From Peredibacter starrii (GTDB lineage: Bacteria; Bdellovibrionota; Bacteriovoracia; Bacteriovoracales; Bacteriovoracaceae): a DNA stretch of 64,000 nt. Shown piece by piece: positions 1 through 8,266 of the stretch. Every line of letters starts with the position of its first letter. Positions within the stretch are counted from its first letter, which is position 1. The notes below the pieces were generated by a model, which ran no database searches, was not told the origin of the DNA, and worked only from the letters and a program-made list of their open reading frames with translations. The stretch covers positions 558,001 to 622,000 of the forward strand of contig NZ_CP139487.1 in the NCBI RefSeq assembly GCF_034259205.1, in the 5' to 3' direction. Made by a program: the position numbers and the translations under genes.

Positions 1-906
1 CGTAAGCCGCAGTTTCATATTGCTAACATTCACTTAGAAGCAAGTAGTGGACTCCTTGATGTGATTGGAAACGGTCCTGCTTATGAAATTCCTCAAAACT
101 ACATCGACTCATTTGATCCAGAGGATATGCGATCAAAACTTGCTAAAAATCAAGGTGAACTTGCCCACTCGAGAATCAATCTCTTCCCGAACATCACGGT
201 GAGAGGTCTAACTCTCGGTTATATGTACTCGCAGCGTGACCGAGCAATCATCAATGATGATGTTGCCAATAATTATGAGATTGCAGAAAGAAAAGATCAG
301 GGTCCAGTAATGGCACTGAATGCTTCATTCTTCGGAGGAATTTTTAAGATTGGTGCTTCAGCAGTGTATCTGATGCGAAAAGATCTTTATAAATCTTTCG
401 GACCAACTGATCCAGTAGATGTAAGTGGAAACGACTTTAAAAATGGTAAGAGCTTACAAGTAACTGCCGGTGCACGCTTAACTTTGCCATGGGATTTTCT
501 TCCAACTGTTTCGGCGGTTCTAAGAAATGCTACCAACAATGATTTTGAAGGTGCTTCGGGTGGCGGACTTCCTGATGCAATTAAGCAAACAGTAGACCTT
601 GGTGTTTCTATCACTCCTCAAATTGGAAAGATTTCTCGTCTTCACCTTGAGGCCAACATCAAAGATTTAAATGATGCTTACGATACTGATTACAAACGCC
701 GTCTTGCCGCTGGTGCTGAGCTAGACTTCAATCGCCGTCTATTTGTGCGTGCGGGTTGGGGTGATGGTTGGGGGTCTGCCGGTCTAGGTGTGCGTACACG
801 TACTTTCATTTTGGATCTCACAACTTATGCTGTTGACCGCTCTTTGGATGGCTTCCGCGAAGAAGAAGATCGCCGCTGGGTTCTTTCTCTCGCCTCGGGC
901 TTCTAA
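1..906 (+). CDS. Outer-membrane beta-barrel-like protein (3' part)
   Basis: The reading frame is open to the left edge, so the true start lies outside the window; 301 C-terminal residues are visible. The sequence alternates polar and hydrophobic residues with many Gly and aromatic positions, carries repeated strand-like segments in its second half, and ends in Phe (LSLASGF), the usual C-terminal signature of outer-membrane barrels recognised by the BAM machinery. I do not recognise a named family. It could be a surface or transport barrel; no enzymatic motif is visible. An in-frame GTG at 61 has no convincing Shine-Dalgarno and is not taken as the start. Confidence 0.6.
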   Translation, partial: RKPQFHIANIHLEASSGLLDVIGNGPAYEIPQNYIDSFDPEDMRSKLAKNQGELAHSRINLFPNITVRGLTLGYMYSQRDRAIINDDVANNYEIAERKDQGPVMALNASFFGGIFKIGASAVYLMRKDLYKSFGPTDPVDVSGNDFKNGKSLQVTAGARLTLPWDFLPTVSAVLRNATNNDFEGASGGGLPDAIKQTVDLGVSITPQIGKISRLHLEANIKDLNDAYDTDYKRRLAAGAELDFNRRLFVRAGWGDGWGSAGLGVRTRTFILDLTTYAVDRSLDGFREEEDRRWVLSLASGF

Positions 907-1062
907 GTTCAGGTACTTAAGTCACATTTAATACCCTGTAATTCTATTCTTTTCCTTTCCAAAAATTCCATCATCTGTTAAAAATCCTCATTCTTAATTA
1001 GAGGGTTCCAATCCTTCCACTCAACCAAATTTTTGAGTGAAACAAACCAGACGGAGACTTTT

Positions 1063-3771
1063 GTGGCCTCACACAATCCTTATGCATCCTTTCTAGAAAA
1101 AGTTGAAAAACCTGCACGATATATTGGTGGCGAACATTTCGTTACGAAAAAGAATTGGGACGAGACCATCGGTCGCGTGGCCCTGTGTTTTCCTGATACA
1201 TACGAAATTGGGATGAGTCACTTGGGGATGAAGATCCTTTATGATGAAATCAACCAGCATCAATCTCTTTTAGCTGAACGCGTGTTTGCTCCATGGATTG
1301 ATATGGAGAAAGAAATCCGCTCACGTGGATTGCATCTCGTTTCTCTTGAAAACTTCAAACCGCTTAAAGACTTCCATATTGTTGGTTTCTCTCTTCAGTA
1401 TGAAATGAGTTATTCAAATATTCTGAACATGCTTGATCTGGGTGGAATTTCTATCTGGACCAAAGACCGTCAGGAACACGAACCATTCGTGATCTGTGGT
1501 GGTCCGTGTGCGACTCACCCTGAACCACTTGCTCCATTCATGGATTTCGTAGTGATCGGTGATGGTGAAAAACTTTTCGCTCGAGTAACTCACTTCGTGG
1601 GTGAAGCACGTGCTCGCGGTATGAAGCGTGATGAGATCCTTTTTGAACTAGCGAAGTGGAAAGGGATTTACGTTCCTAAGTTTTACGATACGGCCATTGA
1701 TCCAATGACTCAGATGGAAGTTGTGACAGGGCCAAAAGCTGAATTCGCAGGCGTGATCCCTGATCGCGTTCAACGTTACTTTGTGGATAACCTCGCAAAT
1801 TATCCGTTCCCGACAAAATCTCCGATCCCTCACATGACGGCGATCTTTGACCGTTTCTCAGTTGAGCTTGCTCGTGGTTGTACGGAAGGCTGTCGTTTCT
1901 GTCAGGCAGGAATGATCTATCGTCCGGTTCGTGAAAGAAATCCAGAGAACGTCGTTCAGATGATGATGGATGGACTTAAGAACGGGGGCTTTGATGAAGC
2001 CTCTCTTACCTGTCTATCAACTGCGGACTATTCTGCAGTTACTCCACTAGTGCTTGAACTTCTCGATAAATTACACAAAGAGAATGCGACACTTGGTATT
2101 TCTTCACTTCGTGCTTACGGTCTCGATGAGAGAATTCTCGATAAACTGGCCGAAGTGAAAAACACTTCTCTTACATTCGCTCCAGAAGGCGGCTCTCAGA
2201 GAATGAGAGATGTTATTAACAAGAACGTTTCAGAAGACGATCTACTAAAAACTGCCGAGAACGTTTTCTCTCGTGGTTGGACGAAAATGAAGCTCTACTT
2301 CATGATTGGTCTACCAACTGAGGAAGATGAAGATGTTGTGGCGATTATGGAAACTGCTGCTAAGGCACGTAAGAAGGCAACTGAGTGCGGTGTTCGTAAC
2401 CCAACTGTTACTGTATCGGTTTCTTCATTCGTTCCTAAGCCTCATACACCGTTTCAGTGGTCGAATATGATCACGCTTCCGGAAATTGAGCGCAAGCAGA
2501 ACATGCTTAAAGATCACGCTGAAAGATACCGTCTGAACTTCAGAAAGCACGTGGCACGCATTTCTGCTCTTGAAGGAATTGTTGCTCGTGGTGACAGACG
2601 TATTGCCGATATCATCTACAAAGCTTGGTCTCAGGGTGCTCGCTTTGATGGATGGGATGAAACATTTAAATATGATCTATGGGTTAAATGTGTAGAAGAG
2701 TCTGGTCTTGATACTCAGATCTTCCTTGGCACAATTCCGATGAACGGAAAACTTGCCTGGGACCACATTGATGTTGGATTGACTGAAAGATTCCTGGAAA
2801 TTGAATGGAAGAAGGCGACTCATAACCGTCTTTCACCTCCATGCGGAAAAGTTCACGGGATGATTGTTCACCACTCAAACCTTGAATCGCTTGAGAAGAC
2901 CTTCGATATCGATAAAAAGAAACTAGTTTGTTACCACTGTGGTGTTGCTTGTGACCTTAAAGGCATGGTGGAAGAGCGCCGTGACTTCCTTAAAGGCATG
3001 AACAGCATTGAAGATACCCCTTACGTTCAGCCAGAAGTCTTGAAGAAAGACATCGTGGAGCTTCGTGAGAAACGTAACCAAGCGGTTGGCTTTAAATATC
3101 GTATTGAGTTCTCAAAACTCGGGCCTATTACTTTCATTTCTCACCTTGATCTACAAAAGGTGATGACTCGAATCTTTAAACGCGCGGGTTTAGAAACTCT
3201 TCACTCTGAAGGTTATAACATTCGTCCGCTTCTTTCATTTGGACCGGCACTCACTTTGGGTATTAGCTCTCTGACTGAATACTTTGATGTACGTGTTCCT
3301 GCTGAATGGACTGATTTCGATGATATGATGAAGCGTCTTCAGACTCACTCTGAGCCGGGCATTATCTTTAAGGCCATCTCAGTGATTAATTCGAAGACTC
3401 CTTCAATTCAGGACTCGGCGAAGACCTTCACTTATTTCGTGCCAGTAAAGAACGATATTGGAACTGTGGTTGAGAATTTAAAATCTCAAGAGCAGATCAT
3501 TATTCAATCTTACTCTAAAAAAGAAGAGAAGCTTCTGGATAAAGACATCCGTCCGATGTTGATTGATATCAAGACCGGTGAGTTGAGTCTCAATGAGAAA
3601 ATCATGGAAATCATCGATGAAGTTTCTCCGTGCCGCATGCCGGGAATTTTTGTAACGGCAAAAGTGACTCAGGGGACAAGTATCCGTCCTTCTGAAATCA
3701 TTGAGCTGCTTTCTGGCAAAGGCCTTGTTGTTGAGCGTCCAATCAAGGTTGCGATTGAGCTTAATGCATAG
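1063..3771 (+). CDS. TIGR03960-type B12-binding radical SAM protein with TIGR03936/DUF2344 C-terminus
   Basis: The protein (902 residues from this start) begins with the family hallmark VEKPARYIGGE and has a B12-binding-like N-terminal region. The radical SAM [4Fe-4S] motif CTEGCRFC lies at about residues 273-280, and a Cys cluster CYHCGVAC at about 627-634. The last ~230 residues match the TIGR03936/DUF2344 module (FSKLGPITFISHLDLQ). The family is uncharacterised and in many bacteria sits beside RNase G and ribosomal protein genes, which is not the case here. GTG 1063 is chosen because GGAG lies 6 nt upstream and the family N-terminus is preserved; the longer TTG start at 1033 has no Shine-Dalgarno. 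Cytoplasmic iron-sulfur enzyme; substrate unknown. Confidence 0.85.
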   Translation: MASHNPYASFLEKVEKPARYIGGEHFVTKKNWDETIGRVALCFPDTYEIGMSHLGMKILYDEINQHQSLLAERVFAPWIDMEKEIRSRGLHLVSLENFKPLKDFHIVGFSLQYEMSYSNILNMLDLGGISIWTKDRQEHEPFVICGGPCATHPEPLAPFMDFVVIGDGEKLFARVTHFVGEARARGMKRDEILFELAKWKGIYVPKFYDTAIDPMTQMEVVTGPKAEFAGVIPDRVQRYFVDNLANYPFPTKSPIPHMTAIFDRFSVELARGCTEGCRFCQAGMIYRPVRERNPENVVQMMMDGLKNGGFDEASLTCLSTADYSAVTPLVLELLDKLHKENATLGISSLRAYGLDERILDKLAEVKNTSLTFAPEGGSQRMRDVINKNVSEDDLLKTAENVFSRGWTKMKLYFMIGLPTEEDEDVVAIMETAAKARKKATECGVRNPTVTVSVSSFVPKPHTPFQWSNMITLPEIERKQNMLKDHAERYRLNFRKHVARISALEGIVARGDRRIADIIYKAWSQGARFDGWDETFKYDLWVKCVEESGLDTQIFLGTIPMNGKLAWDHIDVGLTERFLEIEWKKATHNRLSPPCGKVHGMIVHHSNLESLEKTFDIDKKKLVCYHCGVACDLKGMVEERRDFLKGMNSIEDTPYVQPEVLKKDIVELREKRNQAVGFKYRIEFSKLGPITFISHLDLQKVMTRIFKRAGLETLHSEGYNIRPLLSFGPALTLGISSLTEYFDVRVPAEWTDFDDMMKRLQTHSEPGIIFKAISVINSKTPSIQDSAKTFTYFVPVKNDIGTVVENLKSQEQIIIQSYSKKEEKLLDKDIRPMLIDIKTGELSLNEKIMEIIDEVSPCRMPGIFVTAKVTQGTSIRPSEIIELLSGKGLVVERPIKVAIELNA

Positions 3772-3810
3772 AAGTAGATGGAATCTTCATTCTAAATTAA
3801 ATTAAACTTC

Positions 3811-3852
3811 TGCTCCTCCTCATCCAGTATGTCTGGTCGTCGAGGAGGAGCA
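3811..3852 (+). promoter_or_regulatory. Perfect hairpin sequestering the amt ribosome-binding site
   Basis: TGCTCCTCCTC (3811-3821) is the exact reverse complement of GAGGAGGAGCA (3842-3852), which contains the Shine-Dalgarno and abuts the ATG at 3853. An inner CCAG/CTGG pair (3824-3827 with 3833-3836) could extend the stem. In the folded RNA the ribosome-binding site would be fully paired. No U-run follows, so this is not a terminator. The geometry fits translational control; the trigger is unknown. Confidence 0.6.
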
Positions 3853-5136
3853 ATGAAACCCATCTATCTCGTTCATCTCGGTCTTATTTTTGTCTGCGGT
3901 CTATTGGCCACTTTCCTTCCTGAAATTCCTCAAGCTAAAACCGGCGGTCCCATTAACTATGGTGATACGGCGTGGTTGTTAACCGCTTCTGGATTAGTCC
4001 TTCTCATGACTCCTGGACTCTCATTCTTCTACGGAGGAATGGTTCGAAAGAAGAACATGATTTCGACCATGCTTCAATCGATGGTGGCACTGGGAGTGAT
4101 CTCAGTCACGTGGGTCGCGATTGGATTCAGTCTGTGTTTTGGTGAATCCATCGGAGGCATCATCGGAAACCCAATGACCTATTTCATGTATCGCGGAGTA
4201 GGGATGGCGAGTCATCCGGATTTTGCTCCAACGATTCCTTTTGCTCTCTTTTCTCTCTTTCAATTGAAATTCGCCATTATCACGCCGGCACTTATTAGCG
4301 GTGCTTTCGCAGAACGAGTGAAGTTTTCTTCTTATTTGATCTTCATGTTTCTCTTCTCAATTTTCATCTACGCGCCTCTTGCCCATATGACCTGGCACCC
4401 AGATGGTCTTCTTCGTGGTTGGGGAGTTTTAGATTTTGCGGGTGGAACTGTCGTGCATATATCGGCCGGTATGGCGGCACTGGCGGGCTCAATTTATCTT
4501 GGACCTCGTCAGGAAATTAATCATGAGGCCCATCATATCCCTTATGTGATTTTAGGCACGGGTCTTTTGTGGTTTGGTTGGTTTGGATTTAATGCTGGAT
4601 CTTCTCTTGGAGCTAATGAGACTGCAACATTGGCATTCATGAACACTAATACTGCCTCCGCAGTTGCAATGCTTACCTGGATGTTTTTAGAGCGCCTCCG
4701 AGGCAAAAAAGCTTCTGCTCTAGGTGCTTGCATTGGAGCCGTGGTGGGTCTAGTGGGAATAACTCCAGCTGCAGGGTTTGTAAGTGTAGGAGCTGCGATT
4801 CTAATTGGGTTTATCTCCGCTTCGATTTCAAACTTTGCTCTTTCCCTAAAAGCCAAGACCGATATTGATGACACTCTAGATGTTTTTCCTTGTCACGGAC
4901 TGGGTGGAATTGTGGGAATGATTTTAACTGCGGTGTTTGCAAAAGACGTGGGCCTTATCTACGGGCAGACAACGACCTTCGTGAATCATTGTATTGCTTT
5001 AATCCTCGTGATGCTTTTCTGTTTTGTGGGGTCGTATGCACTTTACTGGATCAGTAATTTCACTCGACCACTTAGAGTGAGTGTAGAAGACGAAACGGTT
5101 GGTTTGGATTTATCTCAACATGGTGAGCACATCTAA
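3853..5136 (+). CDS. amt: Ammonium transporter (Amt/MEP/Rh family)
   Basis: The 427-residue protein begins with a signal-peptide-like hydrophobic segment, then has about eleven membrane helices. It carries the Amt hallmarks FFYGGMVRKKN after the first helix, the motif DFAGGTVVHISAG with the first pore histidine, and CHGLGGIVGMI with the second, which form the twin-His ammonia channel. It should import ammonium across the inner membrane. No glnK/P-II gene is adjacent, although Amt proteins are normally gated by P-II. The ATG at 3853 directly follows a strong GAGGAG; the in-frame ATG at 3829 lies in the hairpin loop without a Shine-Dalgarno and would only add eight residues. Confidence 0.93.
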   Translation: MKPIYLVHLGLIFVCGLLATFLPEIPQAKTGGPINYGDTAWLLTASGLVLLMTPGLSFFYGGMVRKKNMISTMLQSMVALGVISVTWVAIGFSLCFGESIGGIIGNPMTYFMYRGVGMASHPDFAPTIPFALFSLFQLKFAIITPALISGAFAERVKFSSYLIFMFLFSIFIYAPLAHMTWHPDGLLRGWGVLDFAGGTVVHISAGMAALAGSIYLGPRQEINHEAHHIPYVILGTGLLWFGWFGFNAGSSLGANETATLAFMNTNTASAVAMLTWMFLERLRGKKASALGACIGAVVGLVGITPAAGFVSVGAAILIGFISASISNFALSLKAKTDIDDTLDVFPCHGLGGIVGMILTAVFAKDVGLIYGQTTTFVNHCIALILVMLFCFVGSYALYWISNFTRPLRVSVEDETVGLDLSQHGEHI

Positions 5137-5143
5137 AAAATAA

Positions 5144-5161
5144 GGAGGGGATGTCCCCTCC
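5144..5161. terminator. Bidirectional intrinsic terminator
   Basis: GGAGGGG and its complement CCCCTCC form a 7-bp GC-rich stem (with an ATGT loop) between the convergent ends of amt and the downstream minus-strand gene. A-rich sequence lies to the left and AT/T-rich sequence to the right, so it can act on both strands. Confidence 0.75.
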
Positions 5162-5165
5162 ATTA

Positions 5166-5498
5166 TTAATTTTTAATATCACATGTATAAGTTTGAATGA
5201 AATTCCTGAAGGTTCCTGGAACTGCTTTCCCTTTAATTGAGATGACAGTTTTTTCTGGATTCGGAGTGTCGATGTTTCTTCTGTTTCCAGTGATGATGTA
5301 GGTGTTACATCCAGGACAACGTGCGACAACTTTTTTGATTTCAATGTTTACGAGATCAACGTTCTCGCGAGCAAAGCAATCTACAACTTGTGGATGCTTC
5401 ATCATCGAAAAGATTTCAACTGCTTCTGGACCCATTTTTTGTTGAGCGAAGACTGAGAAAGAGAAAAGCACAGTGAGAGATGCGATTAAAAATTTCAT
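5166..5498 (-). CDS. Small secreted protein with CxxC motif
   Basis: The 110-residue product has a clear Sec signal peptide (MKFLIASLTVLFSFSVFA, cleavage before QQK). The mature part contains a CPGC motif plus another Cys (CFARENVD), suggesting a disulfide or metal site. GGAGG lies just upstream of the ATG. Not recognised as a named family. It is divergent from the subtilase gene, with a perfect palindrome between them. Confidence 0.75.
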   Translation of the reverse strand: MKFLIASLTVLFSFSVFAQQKMGPEAVEIFSMMKHPQVVDCFARENVDLVNIEIKKVVARCPGCNTYIITGNRRNIDTPNPEKTVISIKGKAVPGTFRNFIQTYTCDIKN

Positions 5499-5559
5499 AA
5501 TGCCTCCGGGTTTAATGATGAAAAGTTTATAGTCTTTTTGGCCCCGGCCAGTCTCTATC

Positions 5560-5578
5560 TGGTGTAAGAATTACACCA
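5560..5578. promoter_or_regulatory. Perfect operator-like palindrome
   Basis: TGGTGTAAgaaTTACACCA is a perfect inverted repeat of 8-bp arms with a 3-nt spacer, in the intergenic region between the divergent genes starting at 5498 and 5676. It sits about 35 bp upstream of the proposed -35 of the subtilase promoter. No U-run of terminator type follows, so a dimeric repressor or activator site is the likelier reading. Confidence 0.45.
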
Positions 5579-5613
5579 ATTTTAAGAAATATTCTGACAG
5601 CAAATTTAAACAC

Positions 5614-5642
5614 TTGTCTGAATTTCTTCATTGGGACATAAA
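5614..5642 (+). promoter_or_regulatory. Putative sigma70-type promoter of the subtilase gene
   Basis: TTGTCT (5614-5619) and CATAAA (5637-5642) are separated by 17 bp; each matches four of six consensus positions. It would give a leader of about 27 nt. Confidence 0.35.
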
Positions 5643-5675
5643 GGAGGGCAGTTCATCAACAAAGGAAGGATCCCC

Positions 5676-7421
5676 ATGATGTCAAAGACCGCGCTTCTTG
5701 CGCTTGCTCTTCCACTTTCAATTACAGCAGCATTCGCTCGTGTACAAGTAATCCCAAAAGCAGAACAAGATATTAAACTTTTTAAGCAGAACCAATCTCA
5801 ATACGTTCTGAAAAATGCTAAAGGCACAATTCTTCAAACTTCAGCGAAGTCACTTCTAAGTGTTCGCCCTGAGAACTGGTTCAACCTTTCTCCGGCAGAA
5901 GGTGCTGAAGGTGTTGGTACGGAAGAAACTTACCGCCAGTTCGGTGTTGCTCAATCTGAAGACATCATCGTTGCGGTAATCGATTCTGGTGTAGACGTTA
6001 ACCACGAAGATCTACAAGGTAAAATCTGGATCAATAAAGGCGAAATCGCTAACGACGGTATCGATAACGATGGTAACGGTTACGTTGATGACGTTTTCGG
6101 TTGGAACTTCATCGGTGGTTCAAATGGTATGGCGAAGATGGTTGAAGACTCATCTCTTGCTAACGGTATCCGTCTTGTGAAAGGTAATCCAGCTGCTCAA
6201 ACAGATGCTGATTCACTTGAAGTAACTCGTGAACTAGTTCGTATGAAAAAACTTAAAGCTCGCACTGAAGAACTAGGTGAAACTCTTACTCCAGCTCAAC
6301 AAGCTCACCTTGAAAAAATTCAAGCAATCGTAACTGAGAACCTTGAGGCCGCTAAAGGTGTAGTTGCTACTTATACAACTCGTCTTAATTCATACAAAGA
6401 AGCTGAGGCTGTTCTTAAATCAGTTGGCGTAACAACGATGACTCTTGAAGCCGTTCGTGCAGTTCAATCAGAGGACGAAGCAGTTGTTAAAGCTAAATCT
6501 GTGATGATCACACTTCTTGCTAATGGCCAGAACGAAGCTCGTCTTAACCGTGTGCTTGAGTACTACGGAGACCAAATTAAGTACTACTACAATGAAGATT
6601 TCAATCCTCGTTCAATCGTTGGTGATAACTACTCTGATATGAATGAGCGTATTTACGGTAACAACGATGTAATCGGTCCAGATTCAAGCCATGGTACTCA
6701 CGTATCTGGTTCAATCGCCGCTGTTCGTGACAACAACCTTGGTATCAAAGGTGTTGCTACTAACGTAAAAATCATGGCCGTAAGAGTTGTACCAAACGGT
6801 GATGAGCGCGATAAAGACGTTGCGAACGGTATCCGTTACGCTGTTGATAATGGCGCTCGCGTGATCAACATGAGTTTCGGTAAAATGTATTCTCCATTTA
6901 AGAAAGTGGTAGATGAGGCCGTTCGTTATGCTGAATCAAAAGGTGTTCTACTAGTTCACGCTGCTGGTAACGACAATAAGAACAACGACGTTACTCCAAG
7001 TTTCCCTCAAAGAACTTATTCAAAAGAGGGTCGTGATTTCAATAACTGGTTAGAGATCGGTGCTTCTTCTTTCGAAAAAGGTCTAACTCTTCCAGCTGAC
7101 TTCTCTAACTACGGTAAGAAGACAGTAGATCTATTCGCTCCAGGTGTTGATATCCTTTCAACAACTCCGGACAACACATACGATACTTACTCTGGTACAT
7201 CGATGGCGTCTCCGACTGCTGCTGGTGTGGCGACACTTCTTCTTTCATATGATCCTTCAATGGATGCAGACGCGGTTAAAGCCCTTATGATCGATACTTC
7301 TCGTCGTTACCCTAATCTGAAGGTTAACCTGCCTGGAACTGAAACTCCGGTTCTTTTCAGCACGCTTTCAACGTACGGAACTATTCTAGACGTACTTTCA
7401 GCTACTAAGTCTTTGAAATAA
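5676..7421 (+). CDS. S8 family serine peptidase (subtilase), exported
   Basis: The start is the ATG at 5676, preceded by AAGGAAGG and followed by a signal peptide ending AAFA. The catalytic triad is visible: Asp103 in VAVIDSGVD, His339 in SSHGTHVSG and Ser509 in SGTSMASP (581-residue protein). A Ca-site-like stretch NDGIDNDGNGYVDD follows the Asp motif. Asp and His are about 236 residues apart, against 32 in subtilisin; the insertion is largely helical and charged. It should degrade proteins in the periplasm or outside the cell, consistent with a predatory or saprophytic lifestyle. A monocistronic unit ending in a strong terminator. Confidence 0.9.
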   Translation: MMSKTALLALALPLSITAAFARVQVIPKAEQDIKLFKQNQSQYVLKNAKGTILQTSAKSLLSVRPENWFNLSPAEGAEGVGTEETYRQFGVAQSEDIIVAVIDSGVDVNHEDLQGKIWINKGEIANDGIDNDGNGYVDDVFGWNFIGGSNGMAKMVEDSSLANGIRLVKGNPAAQTDADSLEVTRELVRMKKLKARTEELGETLTPAQQAHLEKIQAIVTENLEAAKGVVATYTTRLNSYKEAEAVLKSVGVTTMTLEAVRAVQSEDEAVVKAKSVMITLLANGQNEARLNRVLEYYGDQIKYYYNEDFNPRSIVGDNYSDMNERIYGNNDVIGPDSSHGTHVSGSIAAVRDNNLGIKGVATNVKIMAVRVVPNGDERDKDVANGIRYAVDNGARVINMSFGKMYSPFKKVVDEAVRYAESKGVLLVHAAGNDNKNNDVTPSFPQRTYSKEGRDFNNWLEIGASSFEKGLTLPADFSNYGKKTVDLFAPGVDILSTTPDNTYDTYSGTSMASPTAAGVATLLLSYDPSMDADAVKALMIDTSRRYPNLKVNLPGTETPVLFSTLSTYGTILDVLSATKSLK

Positions 7422-7441
7422 TTAAACAATATCGCTTATTG

Positions 7442-7461
7442 AGGGCCCCTTTTGGGGCCCT
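7442..7461 (+). terminator. Intrinsic terminator after the subtilase gene
   Basis: AGGGCCCC-TTTT-GGGGCCCT forms an 8-bp perfect stem followed by TCTTC, 20 nt after the stop codon. Confidence 0.85.
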
Positions 7462-7515
7462 TCTTCATCTAATCTTAGGTTAAGTATTTTTACTGACTGA
7501 CCGAAAAGGTCAGAT

Positions 7516-8190
7516 ATGAGGATTGGATTATTTCTCCTATTCGTCTTACTTGTCAGTTGCGCTGAAGCACCTCTTCGGCGTAATCCTGCTTCTGAGTCTC
7601 CGGTTCAGTTAGGGGAGGTCTCGCGTTCTCATAGCTCTGTTCAACTTTTTCCTTCTGCTGAAAATGATTCCCTGACTTATTACTTTTATCTTCAACTGAA
7701 GGACAGTAAGGGCCAGTTTGTAGATGTTTCTCCCTCTGAAATTGCTCTTAAAGCTAAAAATAAAAGGCCCGTCAAATTTAAACTCGAGCGCATATTGAAT
7801 GGTCGCTACTACGTAATCGTAGAGAAATCAGAGCACGCTAAGAGTGTCGATTTTGTGGTTCAGAATCAAACGCTAAAAGAAAAAGTAAGTCTTAATTTCC
7901 GTCAACCTGACCGACGATATTCAAGCATCAGCATTAAAACCAAAGGTGAAGGGAAGATCACTTTCCAGCTGCGATTGGCGGATAAATCGAATCGGCCGGT
8001 GCTCCTTCCGGATCAACCTGAGATCGTTCTCGAAGGTCGAGGCGAAATTGAAGATTTGAAGCATATTCAAGAGGGAATATGGCAGTTCACAGTGATTTAT
8101 CCCGAAGATAACCAGATCATGTATTTTTCAGTCCGCGCCCAAGGCGTTTACCTAGTAAATCTCCTGCGTTACCAGCACATAGAGAAATAA
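7516..8190 (+). CDS. Lipoprotein of unknown function
   Basis: The 224-residue product opens with a short lipoprotein signal peptide (FVLLVSC lipobox, Cys at residue 15). The rest is rich in beta-strand-like segments and resembles two Ig/beta-sandwich repeats, with no catalytic motif. The ribosome-binding site AAAAGG overlaps a small hairpin, CTGACC-GAAAA-GGTCAG (7497-7513), just before the ATG. Not recognised as a known family; the membrane-anchored, envelope location is the only secure inference. Confidence 0.75.
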   Translation: MRIGLFLLFVLLVSCAEAPLRRNPASESPVQLGEVSRSHSSVQLFPSAENDSLTYYFYLQLKDSKGQFVDVSPSEIALKAKNKRPVKFKLERILNGRYYVIVEKSEHAKSVDFVVQNQTLKEKVSLNFRQPDRRYSSISIKTKGEGKITFQLRLADKSNRPVLLPDQPEIVLEGRGEIEDLKHIQEGIWQFTVIYPEDNQIMYFSVRAQGVYLVNLLRYQHIEK

Positions 8191-8198
8191 TACCCATA

Positions 8199-8254
8199 TC
8201 CCATCTAAACTGGATTTTTCCCTCGTCATTAGGGTAAGATGGGGCATCTTTTTT
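8199..8254 (+). promoter_or_regulatory. Attenuator-like leader of the E1 dehydrogenase gene
   Basis: Two mutually exclusive pairings are possible. AAGATG-GGG-CATCTT (8236-8250) followed by TTTT resembles a small intrinsic terminator. TCCCATCT (8199-8206) can instead pair with AGATGGGG (8237-8244) and block it. A CCCT/AGGG hairpin (8220-8234) lies between. The terminator stem has only two G-C pairs, so it may be weak. Confidence 0.3.
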
Positions 8255-8266
8255 AGGGGAATTACT

